Origin: Pelomonas sp047654785
GTDB lineage: Bacteria; Pseudomonadota; Gammaproteobacteria; Burkholderiales; Burkholderiaceae_C
Direction of reading: 5' to 3'
DNA: 64,000 nt
Assembly (NCBI RefSeq): GCF_047654785.1
Contig: NZ_JASGKQ010000003.1
Location: 1,178,001-1,242,000 of the forward strand
The notes beneath the pieces were generated by a model. That model worked only from the letters and a program-made list of their open reading frames with translations, was not told the origin of the DNA and did not search any database. The position numbers were made by a program, and so were the translations under genes. The number at the start of each line of letters is the position of its first letter. The stretch's first letter is position 1. Below, piece by piece: positions 53,768 through 63,600 of this stretch.

Positions 53768-56700
53768 TCAGTGGGATGCGGGGCGGACGAAGACGACGGC
53801 CGTGCGCGCCGGCACGCTGAAGGTGCCGGTGGCGGCGTCGAACGCGGCTTGCGCGGCGCGCCAGTCGGCGGCGCCGGCGGCGGTGTGCACCGGGTGCAGC
53901 ACCAGCGGCCGGCCGGCCAGCGCGGGCAGCGTCAGCTGCTTGGCCGCCTTGTCGACGTTGATCAGGTAGACCAGCTCGTCGAAGTTGGCGCCGGGGTAGC
54001 CCACGCCGTTCAGGCGGCCGACCAGCACCGTGGGCTCCTGCGCCGAGCCGGTGTTCAGGAAGCTCAGCCGCGCCTTGATGTCCTCGGCCGTGCGCAGGCG
54101 CAGCAGCGTCGTGCTCTTGCGGATCTTCAGCAGGTCGCGGAAGGCGTCGCGGGTCCAGGCAATGTCGTTGGCGTGCGGCTTGATCAGCGCGTTGGCCAGC
54201 AGCGGGCGGGCCAGGTTCCAGTTGTCGCCGTTGTCGCGCGCGGGCGGCAGGCCGACGCCGAAGTTGTTGTCCTGGTAGCTCCAGTCCAGCCGGTTGAACC
54301 AGTCGCCGCTGTCGTAGCTGTTCCTGTCGAGCGACTTGCTGCGCAGCACGTCGGTGCCGGCATGGAAATAGGCCACGCCCTGGCTGAAGGCGTTGATGGC
54401 GTTGGCCAGGATCTGCACCCGGGCGCGGTCCTCCTTGCTCGTGCCGGTGGGCAGGCGGAAGGCGTTGTTGTCGAACAGCGTCAGGTTGTCGTGGTTCTCC
54501 ACGTAGTTGACGACCTCGCCCGGCTCCAGCACCCAGCCGGCGGGGATGCCGCCCACGTCGATCTGGTCCAGCCGCAGCGTGGCGTCCCAGCTCGTCTGCA
54601 TCTGGAAGCTGCGGATGGAGCCCGCTAGCGACGCCTTCAGGCGGTCGGCCATCCACATCAGCGTGCCGCGGTCCTGGCCGGAGGCGCTGGCGTTGGCGTC
54701 GTAGAAGTAGCCGTTGACGTAGCCCTGCTCGCTGACCAGCGCGTTGCCGCTGTCGCAGCAGCCGCCGCCGCGCACCGCGTCGCGCATCAGCGGGTTGAAG
54801 CTGCCGATGCCCGAGCCGTTCAGCGACAGCATCTCCGCCTGCACGAAGCGCGCGCCGTTGGCCACCTCGCCGAAGTTCCAGCCCTCGCCGACGATCTGCA
54901 CCGGCCGGCCGGCGGCGGCCTCGACGCGCGCCTTCAGCGCCTCGATCACCGCCCGCGGATGGTGGCCCATGATGTCGAAGCGCAGCGAGCTGATCCGGTA
55001 GTCGCGCACCCAGGTGACGGCCGAGTCCGTCATCAGCTTGGCCATCATCAGGTTCTCGGACGCGGTGTTCTCGCAGCAGGTCGAGCGCTCGATGCCGCCG
55101 GTCGCGTTGTAGCGGAAGTAGTAGCCGGGCACGGCCTTGTCCAGCACCGAGGTGGCGTTCTGGCCGGACGAGGTGGTGTGGTTGTAGACCATGTCCATGC
55201 CCACGCGCAGGCCGGCCGCGTTCAGCGCCTGCACCATGCGGCGGAACTCGACGACGCGGGCCAGCGGGTCGGCCGCGTTGCTGGCGTAGCTGCCGTCCGG
55301 CGTCGTGAAGTGGTGCGGGTCATAGCCCCAGTTGAAGCAGTCGCTGCCGGCGGTCGCGGCGACCGCGGCCTGCTGCGTCTCGCCGTCCGGCGCGCCGGAC
55401 GGCGAGGGCGTGGTGCAGCCCTTCTCGTTGACGCTGGCGATGTCGAACACCGGCAGCAGGTGCACGTCGGTCAGGCCGGCGGCGGCCAGCGCGGCCAGGT
55501 GGCGCATGCCGTTGGACTGCGCCTGCGTGAACGCCAGGTACTTGCCGCGCTGGGCGGCCGGCACGGTGGCGTCGTTGATCGAGAAGTCGCGCACGTGCAG
55601 CTCGTAGATGCTGAGGTCCGACGGCGCGTTGACGGTGGCCGGCGGCGCGCCCGCGTCCCAGCCGGCCGGCTTGGTGGCGGCGGCGTTCAGGTCCATCACC
55701 ACGCTCTGCTGGCCGCCCAGCGTCAGGCCCAGCGAGTAGGGGTCGGTGACGAGGTTCTTCACCAGGCCGGTGCCGCGCACGAACACCTGCACCTGGTAGC
55801 GGTAGCTGGCGCCCTGCAGGCTGCCGGGCTTGGCGAGGCTCCAGACGCCGGTGGCGGCGTCGCGGACCATGGGCTCGGTGGTCGTGCGGGTCAGCGTGGA
55901 GCCGGCGACCGGCGTGCTCAGCACCAGCGAGACGGCCTGCGCCGTCGGCGCCCAGAGCTTGAAGCGGGTGCTGCCGCCCGCCACGGTCGCGCCCAGGTCG
56001 GGCACGTCGCGCGCGGCGGCATAGAGGTCGTCCAGCGCGCCGGCGACCTGCGCGGTCGTCGCGTTCTGCACCTTGCCCTCGGCGTCCTCCTGCACCAGCA
56101 CCAGCTGCTGCTGGTGCAGCGCCGGCAGGCGGGCCAGGTCGGCCGGGCGCACCGCGAACACCGCGCCGCTGGCGACGTACTTGAAGCGCAGCGCGTCGGC
56201 GGCGGGCACGCTGCCGGTGAAGGCGTCCAGCGTGATGTAGCCGTCGGCGCCCTGCACCGGCGCATCGGCCGCCACGCGGATCTGGCCGGTCGCCGAGTGG
56301 TACAGGCGCACGCTGCCGGCGGTGGCCAGGCGCGGCCACTTCACCAGCGTCTTGTTCAGCCACACGGCGCGCGCGTCGGTGCTGGAGACCTGGCGCAGGT
56401 CCGGCGGCGCCGTGAAGACGGTGGCGTCGCGCTCCACCAGCCAGACGTGGCCCACCTGGCCCTGCACCGCCAGCGCGGCGAACTCGACGCGGATGTTGCT
56501 GTCGCGGCCGTCCTTGTCGTTCTCGTTGGGCGGCATGCCGTGGATGATGAACTCCAGGCCCTTGCGCTCCAAGTCGCCCTGCGGGTTCAGCACCGGGATG
56601 TCGAACACCACCTCGCCGTCGCCGGCCGCGAAGCCGGGCATCGCGCTCAGCGGCACGGGCTGGTTCCAGGCGTCGATGGCGACGCCGGCCGGCAGGCGCG

Positions 56701-57340
56701 CGGCGTCCAGGCCGCTGCCGTTCCACAGGTGCAGGCCCCAGGCGGCATAGCCCGCGTCGAAGCGCCGGTAGTGGACGCGCACGGTCCGGATGTCCGGCAC
56801 CGGCAGCAGCAGCGGGTTCTGGCCGTAGTTCGTGCCGTCGCCCTGCAGCCGCCAGACCTCGTTGGCGCCGGACTGCAGCTGATAGCTCTGGTCGGCGCCG
56901 CCGTTGTCCTTGTCGTCGCCGTTGTGGAACAGGAAGCCCACGGTGCCGCTGCCGGCGGCCAGCGGCACGTCGTAGTAGACGCCGAAGTCGTCGCTGCCCG
57001 CGGCGTTGAAGCCCTCGTTCCAGTTCGGGCTCTGCGCGGCGTTCCAGGTGTGGATCTGCCAGCCGGCGTGGTTGCCGTCCGCGCGGCGGTAATGCACGCG
57101 CAGCGACGTGGCCGGCGCGCCCGGCGTGGCCACCGCGGCGGCCCGGGCGTTCGGCACCGCGGCCACCAGCTCCACGCCGCCGTCCGCCGCGGCCGCGCCC
57201 ACGCTGCTCAGCGCCGCCTGCGTCGGCGCGGGCGCATCGGCCCCGCCGCCGCAGCCGGCCAGCACGCCGGTCAAACCCAGCGCCAGCGCGCCCACGATCC
57301 GCCGCGCCTGCCGCGCGGCCCTGCCAGCCCATGTCTGCAT
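53768..57340 (-). CDS. pulA: Type I pullulanase 2 (large lipoprotein with N-terminal glucan-binding domains)
   Basis: The 1190-residue enzyme carries a lipobox LAGC (Cys30), so it is membrane-anchored. Two PUD/CBM41-like domains follow (about 78-185 with LRVHYRRADGNHAGWQIHTW, and about 190-300 with RVHYRRFDAGYAAWGLHLW). Next come an Ig-like/CBM48 region and the barrel with CFNWGYDPHHFTTPDGSY, MVYNHTTSSG, SLRFDIMGHHP, IVGEGWNFGE and VNYVENHDNLTLF. It resembles Klebsiella PulA, a surface lipoprotein exported by type II secretion. The closing domain PARTAVVFVRP is nearly the same as in pullulanase 1, showing common descent. Confidence 0.92.
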   Translation of the reverse strand: MQTWAGRAARQARRIVGALALGLTGVLAGCGGGADAPAPTQAALSSVGAAAADGGVELVAAVPNARAAAVATPGAPATSLRVHYRRADGNHAGWQIHTWNAAQSPNWNEGFNAAGSDDFGVYYDVPLAAGSGTVGFLFHNGDDKDNGGADQSYQLQSGANEVWRLQGDGTNYGQNPLLLPVPDIRTVRVHYRRFDAGYAAWGLHLWNGSGLDAARLPAGVAIDAWNQPVPLSAMPGFAAGDGEVVFDIPVLNPQGDLERKGLEFIIHGMPPNENDKDGRDSNIRVEFAALAVQGQVGHVWLVERDATVFTAPPDLRQVSSTDARAVWLNKTLVKWPRLATAGSVRLYHSATGQIRVAADAPVQGADGYITLDAFTGSVPAADALRFKYVASGAVFAVRPADLARLPALHQQQLVLVQEDAEGKVQNATTAQVAGALDDLYAAARDVPDLGATVAGGSTRFKLWAPTAQAVSLVLSTPVAGSTLTRTTTEPMVRDAATGVWSLAKPGSLQGASYRYQVQVFVRGTGLVKNLVTDPYSLGLTLGGQQSVVMDLNAAATKPAGWDAGAPPATVNAPSDLSIYELHVRDFSINDATVPAAQRGKYLAFTQAQSNGMRHLAALAAAGLTDVHLLPVFDIASVNEKGCTTPSPSGAPDGETQQAAVAATAGSDCFNWGYDPHHFTTPDGSYASNAADPLARVVEFRRMVQALNAAGLRVGMDMVYNHTTSSGQNATSVLDKAVPGYYFRYNATGGIERSTCCENTASENLMMAKLMTDSAVTWVRDYRISSLRFDIMGHHPRAVIEALKARVEAAAGRPVQIVGEGWNFGEVANGARFVQAEMLSLNGSGIGSFNPLMRDAVRGGGCCDSGNALVSEQGYVNGYFYDANASASGQDRGTLMWMADRLKASLAGSIRSFQMQTSWDATLRLDQIDVGGIPAGWVLEPGEVVNYVENHDNLTLFDNNAFRLPTGTSKEDRARVQILANAINAFSQGVAYFHAGTDVLRSKSLDRNSYDSGDWFNRLDWSYQDNNFGVGLPPARDNGDNWNLARPLLANALIKPHANDIAWTRDAFRDLLKIRKSTTLLRLRTAEDIKARLSFLNTGSAQEPTVLVGRLNGVGYPGANFDELVYLINVDKAAKQLTLPALAGRPLVLHPVHTAAGAADWRAAQAAFDAATGTFSVPARTAVVFVRPASH

Positions 57341-57374
57341 GTCGTCTCGCTCCTTGGAATGGCGCGCATGCTAG

Positions 57375-57389
57375 TGAAGTAAAACTACA
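57375..57389. promoter_or_regulatory. HexR-like operator in front of pullulanase 2
   Basis: The minus strand reads TGTAGTTTTACTTCA, one arm mismatch from the consensus, 35 bases before the ATG. Confidence 0.55.
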
Positions 57390-57482
57390 TCCGAAAGTCG
57401 GTGGATTCCCTGGGTTTCGGATCACAGTTCCGTGAAGACCTTGGCAAACAAGGGGCTCTTGCCGGGCATGTGGCCGATCGAA

Positions 57483-57497
57483 TGTAGTTTTGCTTCG
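57483..57497. promoter_or_regulatory. HexR-like operator in front of the TPR lipoprotein gene
   Basis: TGTAGTTTTGCTTCG keeps the left half-site and the TTTTG core but has a degraded right arm. It lies 101 bases upstream of the TPR lipoprotein and about 95 bases from the pullulanase 2 site. Confidence 0.4.
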
Positions 57498-57597
57498 TCA
57501 TTCCAGCCGGGGCCATGGACACGGCGGGCACCCGGGCATGACTGCAGACAGCGGCGCGCCGCAGGCATAAGCTGCAGCGCGCAGAGGAGACCTCGCC

Positions 57598-58803
57598 ATG
57601 ACCCCGCTCCGTGCCGCCCTCGCCGCCATCACCACCTGGGCGCTCGCCGCCGTCGCCTGCCTGTCGGGCTGCGCGGCCCCGCCGCCGGCCGCCGCGCCGG
57701 CTGCCGACGTCTTCGTCGACGCGGCCTTCGCGCCGGCCAGCGCGCCCATCCGGGCCGCGGACGCGCTGGCCCTCAGCCCGGCGATGCGGCAGTTCGCCGA
57801 CACCGAGATGGCCGCCGAGATCCGCCGCAAGGGCCAGCGCGACGGCCTCATCGACGCGCTCTACACCAAGGGCCGGCTGCAGCTGGACTACGACAGCGAG
57901 ATCACCCGCACCGCCGCCGAGGCCTTCGACGCGCGGCGCGGCAACTGCCTGTCGCTGGTGCTGATGACGGCCGCCTTCGCCCGCCACCTGAACCTGCCGG
58001 TGCGCTTCAACAGCGTCTACCTGGAGGAGAGCTGGACGCGCGCCAACGGCCTCTACTTCGTGGCCGGCCACGTCAACGTCAGCCTGGCGCGGCCGCTGGG
58101 CACCGGCAGCTTCGTTTGGGGCGATCCCGAGCTGCTGACCATCGACTTCCTGCCGCCCGAGCAGATCGCGCGCAACCGCAGCCGCGTCGTCGATGAGAGC
58201 ACCGTGCTCGCGATGTTCCTCAACAACCGCGCCGCCGAGGCGCTCGCGCAGGGCCGGGTGGACGACGCCTACTGGTGGGCGCGCGAGGCCATCCTCACCG
58301 ACGCGCGCTGGCTGGCCGCCTACAACACGCTGGCCGTGCTGTACCGCCGCAAGGGGCTGCACGCGCAGGCCGAGTCCGCGCTGCGCCTGGTGCTGGCGCG
58401 AGAGCCGCTGAACGCGCAGGCGCTGTCCAACCTCGTGCTGGTGCTCGCCGACACCGGCCGGCGCGCCGAGGCGCAGGCCGTGGCCGCCCAGCTCGCGCAG
58501 GTGCAGCCGGTGCGGCCCTACAAGTTCTTCGACGACGGCGTGGCCGCGATGCGGGCCGGCGAGTACGCCGCCGCACGCCAGCTCTTCCGCAAGGAACTGG
58601 CGCGCGCCGCCTACGTGCCGGAGTTCCACTTCTGGCTCGCGCTGGCGAACTGGGGCCTGGGCGACGTGGCCGGCGCGCGCGGCGAGATCGCGCGGGCGCT
58701 GGAGAACAGCGCCACCCGGCGCGAGCGCGAGCTGTACGGCGCCAAGCTGGCCTGGCTCGACGAGCAGCGCGCGCGGCAGCGCAGCGGGCGCGTGGGGTCC
58801 TAG
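57598..58803 (+). CDS. Transglutaminase-like / TPR lipoprotein
   Basis: The 401-residue protein has a lipobox CLSGC (Cys25). A transglutaminase-like fold follows with a possible Cys-His-Asp triad (GNCLSL C117, GHVNV H158, TIDF D183), and TPR-like helices span about 205-390 (NNRAAEALAQGRVDDAYWWA, YNTLAVLYRRKGLHAQAESA). Such periplasmic lipoproteins are known in gamma- and betaproteobacteria but their target is unclear; peptidoglycan or envelope assembly roles have been suggested for related proteins. It is divergent from pullulanase 2 with operator-like sites between them, so it may belong to the starch regulon. Confidence 0.75.
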   Translation: MTPLRAALAAITTWALAAVACLSGCAAPPPAAAPAADVFVDAAFAPASAPIRAADALALSPAMRQFADTEMAAEIRRKGQRDGLIDALYTKGRLQLDYDSEITRTAAEAFDARRGNCLSLVLMTAAFARHLNLPVRFNSVYLEESWTRANGLYFVAGHVNVSLARPLGTGSFVWGDPELLTIDFLPPEQIARNRSRVVDESTVLAMFLNNRAAEALAQGRVDDAYWWAREAILTDARWLAAYNTLAVLYRRKGLHAQAESALRLVLAREPLNAQALSNLVLVLADTGRRAEAQAVAAQLAQVQPVRPYKFFDDGVAAMRAGEYAAARQLFRKELARAAYVPEFHFWLALANWGLGDVAGARGEIARALENSATRRERELYGAKLAWLDEQRARQRSGRVGS

Positions 58804-58809
58804 CCCGCG

Positions 58810-58830
58810 CCGCAGGCGCTCGGCCTGCGG
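58810..58830. terminator. Hairpin between convergent genes
   Basis: CCGCAGGC and GCCTGCGG form a perfect 8-bp stem around a 5-base loop, between the TPR lipoprotein stop and the converging TpsB stop. No T-run follows on either side, so it is only a possible bidirectional terminator. Confidence 0.4.
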
Positions 58831-58837
58831 TGGGCGC

Positions 58838-60649
58838 TCAGAACACCCACCCCCCCTGCACCAGCACGCGGGTGCGGCCGGCGCGCTCGCTCACCGGCTC
58901 GCCGCCGGCGGTGCGGCGGGCGAGCTGCAGCTTGGCCATGCCGCCGCCTGTGGTCGCCAGGCTCAGCGAGGCGCCCACGTCGGCCAGCGTGCGCGGCTGG
59001 CCCGAAGGCCCGGCGGGGTGGGCCGCGCGCGCCCGGCCGTGGTCGGTGAAGACCCCCGCCGTCCAGCGCAGCCGGCTGCCCTGTCCGCCGCTTTGCGTAC
59101 CGCCCAGCGCCTTGTTCAGCTCTGCGTGCAGCAGCACCGCGTGGTCGCCGCTGAGCTCGCCGATGGGGTAGGCCAGCACGCCGCCGCTGCCGGCCACGCC
59201 CATGCGTTCGCTGCCGTCCAGGTTGCGCCCGCTCAGCGTGATCTGCGCCCGCGCGCTGGCCTGCGCCGTGACGCCCTGCGGCAGTTGCACGGCATGCGCC
59301 AGCCGGAGTTCGAGCTTGCCGTAGTCGCCCTCGGTCCGGTCGCCCGCCGCGTCCAGCGCCCGGGCCGTGGCGTCGCGGAAAGCGAGCCGCCCGTAGCTCA
59401 GCGCCGCGCTGGCCGTGGTCTGGCCGTCGTGGCCGGCCAGCAGCGCGTGGATGTGGCGCAGGCTCACCGAGGCGGTGACGCCGTGCGAGCGCTTGGGCGT
59501 GACGAGGCCTGCGCTGCGCACCTCGTCGCGCAGCTGCCGCGCGGCCAGCGCGAGGCCGGCTTCGATGCTGGTGGCCCGGGTGCGCTTGAGCGGCGTGGTG
59601 AGGTTGAGTTCGAGCGCGTCGGCGGTGCCGGTGGCGTCCAGCGCGGCGTAGCGGTCGCCGAGTTCGTAGCGGGTGCGCGAGAGCGCGGCTTCGGCGCGCG
59701 TGCCGCGGGTGCTCAGCAGCGCGGAGTAGGCCAGGCGCCCGTTGGCCAGGCCGGCGTGTTCGGTGAGCAGGCCGCTGGCGGAGAGCCGGTCGCCGCGCCC
59801 GGTGGGGGAGTTCCAGTCCACGGCGCCGGAGAGGCGCGCCTTGCCGGTGTAGCGCGAGCCGTGGTTGTCGGCCAGCAGGTAGCCGTTGGCCGCGGGCGTG
59901 GCCTGGGTGCCGACCGCGAAGTCGCTGGTGCCCACGCGGGCGCCGGGCATCACGTCGGCGCGCACGACCTGCACGCCGGGCGTGTCGTTGATGATCAGCA
60001 TCGCGCGCTCCAGGGTGTCGAGCGAGACGATGTCGTAGCGCTTGACGTCGTCCAGCAGGCCTTGCACGACCGCGTCGTTGACGCGCGAGCGGTTGTCGAG
60101 CACGAAGCGGCCGTAGTTGCCCTCGAGCACGCGCAGCGTGAGCACGCCGCCGCCGGCTTCCTGGGCGGGTTCCTGGGCGGGCACGTAGACGCGCGCGACG
60201 AAGTAGCCGCGCCCGCGGTAGTAGCGGGTGAGGCGGGCGGCCAGGGCTTCGAGCTCGGCCAGGGTGTAGGCCTTGCCGGCCTCGCCCTGCAGCTGGGCCT
60301 GCAGCGTGGCGGTGTCGATCTCGCGGTTGCCGGCGATCTCGAAGCGCGCCACCTGCACGCGCGGGCCGCCGCCGGGCAGGGCCTGCATCGGGGGTGCGGG
60401 CGGGAGGTTGCCGAGCGTGGGCAGCGGCGGCGCGGTGTCGGGGCGCGGGGCGGGCGCGGGCAGCTGGCGCAGCGCGTCGCCGATGCCGGGCGGGGCCGTC
60501 TGCGCCTGCGCGGCGAAGGCGGCCAGCGCGAGCGCGGCCGACAGCGCCGACAGCGTGAGAAGGCGGGGCTCGAAGGTGCGGGCGCGGGGGGCGGAGCGGG
60601 TCGTCATGGACATCGGGGGCATGGGGGTGATGGGAGAGCGGGCGGTCAA
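58838..60649 (-). CDS. Two-partner secretion transporter (TpsB; ShlB/FhaC/HecB family)
   Basis: The 603-residue outer membrane protein has a signal peptide (about 30-51, AQA-QTA) and a proline-rich linker. A POTRA domain follows (about 95-170, VARFEIAGNREIDTATLQAQ, YRGRGYFVARVYVP), then a second POTRA-like region with VLEGNYGRF and a 16-strand barrel with DNHGSRYTGKARLSGAVDWN. The C-terminus ends in phenylalanine (VQGGWVF). It exports the adhesin encoded just upstream. A TTG start 4 bases after the adhesin stop has a good GAGGAG site; ATG codons 9-14 residues further in lack one. Confidence 0.88.
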   Translation of the reverse strand: MTARSPITPMPPMSMTTRSAPRARTFEPRLLTLSALSAALALAAFAAQAQTAPPGIGDALRQLPAPAPRPDTAPPLPTLGNLPPAPPMQALPGGGPRVQVARFEIAGNREIDTATLQAQLQGEAGKAYTLAELEALAARLTRYYRGRGYFVARVYVPAQEPAQEAGGGVLTLRVLEGNYGRFVLDNRSRVNDAVVQGLLDDVKRYDIVSLDTLERAMLIINDTPGVQVVRADVMPGARVGTSDFAVGTQATPAANGYLLADNHGSRYTGKARLSGAVDWNSPTGRGDRLSASGLLTEHAGLANGRLAYSALLSTRGTRAEAALSRTRYELGDRYAALDATGTADALELNLTTPLKRTRATSIEAGLALAARQLRDEVRSAGLVTPKRSHGVTASVSLRHIHALLAGHDGQTTASAALSYGRLAFRDATARALDAAGDRTEGDYGKLELRLAHAVQLPQGVTAQASARAQITLSGRNLDGSERMGVAGSGGVLAYPIGELSGDHAVLLHAELNKALGGTQSGGQGSRLRWTAGVFTDHGRARAAHPAGPSGQPRTLADVGASLSLATTGGGMAKLQLARRTAGGEPVSERAGRTRVLVQGGWVF

Positions 60650-60653
60650 GGCG

Positions 60654-63600
60654 TCACTCCTCGGCCTGGACGACGAACAGCAGCTGGTCCACGCCGGTGG
60701 GCAGGCGCACGCCGCCGTTGACGATCTCGGCCAGCGAGTTGCGGCTGAGCGGCACGCGCACGTCGGGCGGGGTGCCGGTGGCGGCCCCCGCGCCGGGCTT
60801 GAGCATCGCGCGGGCCTGGGTCAGCGTGACGCCGGTGCTGGCCTCGCCGCCGCGCGGCGCGGACACCAGCGCGAGCGCCGCGCCTTGCTCGAAGGCGCCG
60901 GCCAGGGCCTGCGGCATCGCCACGACGTTGGGCGCCAGGCCCGCCACCGGGCCGGTGGCGTCGCCGGGCAAGGCGGCTTCGGTCAGCGCGGGCACGGCCG
61001 GCAGGGTGCGCACGGCCTGCGCCACCACGGCCTTGACGGCGTTGTCCTGCACCGTGATCTGCAGCACCGTGTTGCCGCTGTCGGCGATGGCGTAGTGCGC
61101 GTCCTGCGCGGCGAACTGCGCGCGGATCTCGTAGACCCCGGCGTTGCGGATGGCGTCCACCTGCTGGCCGTCCTTCCAGATCGTGTAGGCCAGCGCGCCG
61201 GGCTCGGTGCCGGCCACCGTGTTGGCCCAGCTCTGCAGCACCAGCTGGTCGAGCTGCGCGGGGGTCACGAGGTCGGTGCCGTTGGCCGTGTAGAGCTTGC
61301 CCGGCTCGGCGCTGGCCAGGGTGTAGGTGAGCGGGCGGTGCAGCAGGTTGCCGGTGAGGCCCTGGCCGGCGCCGCCGGCCAGCTGGTAGTTGCCGGCGTC
61401 GGCACCGCCGAGGGCCAGGCCGGTGAGGGCCACGGGCTTGCCGCTGCCGGCCACCGTGTCGGCGAAGGCGGCGCTGTAGTCGAGGGCCAGCTGGTCGCCG
61501 GCGATGCGGTCGTCCGTGGCCTGCACGCTGGCGGCCAGCGTGCCGTCGAACACCTTGTCGGCGACGGTGAAGCTCAGCTGCAGCACGCGCGGGGTGATGA
61601 GCACGCTGCCGGTGGGCGAGCCGGCCAGCGCGTAGTTGGCGTTGCTCAGGCCCAGCGTGCCGGCGGACAGCGCCTGCGTGCCCACGCCCTTGCCGGCCAG
61701 CGCGGCGCTGCCGGTGAGGCTGGCCTGCTCGCCGGGCAGCACGCCACTGAGTTGCAGCAGGTCCAGCCCGGCCACGGCCGTGCCGTCGTAGGCCCGGCTG
61801 GCGCCGGCGATGGCGCTGACGGTGACGGGGCGGGCGGTGATGGTGACGTTGCCGGTGGGCGTGCTGCCCGTCAGCGTGTAGTTGCCGGCAGCCGTGCCGG
61901 TGAGCGCCAGGCCGCTGAAATCCGTGATGGCCTGGGTGCCGGCGTTGGCGCTGGCGAGGGTGGCGTTGCCGGCCACGGCCACGTTGTCGCCGGCCACGAG
62001 GTTGCCGATCTGCAGCAGGTTCACGCCGGCCAGCGCCGTGCCGTCGTAGACCCGGCTGGCGCCCGGCAGCACGCTCACGCTCACGGGCCGCGCGGTGATG
62101 GTCACGCTGCCGCTGGGCGTGTTGCCCGCCAGCGTGTAGTTGCCCGCAGCCGTGCCGGTGAGCGTCAAGGCCGTGAGGCCGGTGAGGGCCTGGGTGCCCA
62201 CGTTGGGGCTGGCGAGCGTCGCGCCGCCGCCCACGGCCACGTCGTCGCCGGGCAGGAGGTTGCCGATCTGCAGCAGCTCCAGTCCGGCCAGCGCCGTGCC
62301 GTCGTAGGCCCGGCTGGCGCCGGCCACGACGGCCACGCTGACCGGGCGGGCGGTGATGGTGACGTTGCCCGTGGGCGTGCTGCCCACCAGCGTGTAGTTG
62401 CCGGCATGTGCGCCGGTGAGCGTCAGGCCGGTGACGCCGACGAGCGCCTGGCTGCCCACGCCGGATGCGGCCAGGGTGCCGGTGCCCGACAGGGCCACGC
62501 TCTCGCTGCCGACGATGTTGGTGATCTTCAGCAGCGCGTGGCCGGCGTCGGTGGTGGCGTCGTAGACGCGGCTGGCGCCGGCCACCGTGGTGAGGGCCAC
62601 CGGGCGGGGCAGCACCAGGTAGCTCGATCCGTTGAGGGTGTAGTTGCCGTTGCTCAGGGCCAGCGTGCCGGCCGAGGCCAGGGTCTGCGTGCCCACGCCG
62701 GCGCCGGAGAGGGTGCCGCTGCCGGTGGCGGTGACGGTGTCGCCGGCCACCAGGTTCTGCACCACCAGGTCGGTGCCCGCGAAGGCGCTGGTGCCGTCGT
62801 AGGTCTTGCCGGCCTGCACCACGCGCGGGGTGATGGCGGTGCCGTCGGCGGCGAGCGTGACGCTGTAGTTGCCGGCCTTGCCGCCGTTCGTGCCGTCGGC
62901 CAGCGTGGCACCCACCTGCGCGGTGGCGCCGGCGTTGGCGGAGGTGAAGGTGGCGGTGGGCGTGAAGACCAGCGTCTCGCTGCCGACCAGGCCGCTGAGC
63001 GTGCCGCCGGTGGCGCTGCCGGTGCTTGTGCCGTCGTAGACCTTGGCGCCGACCGTGAAGCCGGTGATCGTCAGGGCCTTGGGCGTGACGGTGGCGGCCA
63101 CGGGCTGGCCGGTGAGGGGCGTGAAGTCGTAGTCGCTGGGCAGGCCCGAGCCGGTGACGGCCAGGCCCGCCACGTCCACGCTGGCGGTGCGGCTGCCGGC
63201 GTCGGGGCTGTCGAGCACGCCGGTGACGCCGGTGAAGCTGAGCGAGTCGACTACGGCGCCGCCGGTGGCGGTGGCGGTGACGGTGGCGCCGGTGGTGCCG
63301 TCGTAGGCGCGTGTGGCCACGCTCAGGGCGGCCGTGACCGCGGCCTTGCTGACCTCGACCGTGCCGGTGGGCAGGGTGCTGCCCAGCGTGTAGTTGGTGT
63401 TGTTGAGCGTCAGGCCGCCGATGCTGCTGACCGAGCGCGTGCCGGCGTGCAGGGAGTCCAGCGTGGCCTGGCCGCCGAGGCTGACGCTGTCGCCGTTGAC
63501 GGTGCCGGTGACGTTGAACAGGCCGGCCGCCGCCAGGGCGCTGCCGTTGTAGGCCCGCGTGGCGCCGCTGTTCACGGCCAGCGTCAGCGGGCGCGGGTTG

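Noticed and set aside
61320..63600. Regularly spaced repeats considered as a CRISPR array
   Set aside because: The period is 237-267 bases, in frame and coding for MBG/YDG domains, with no short direct repeat and spacer structure.
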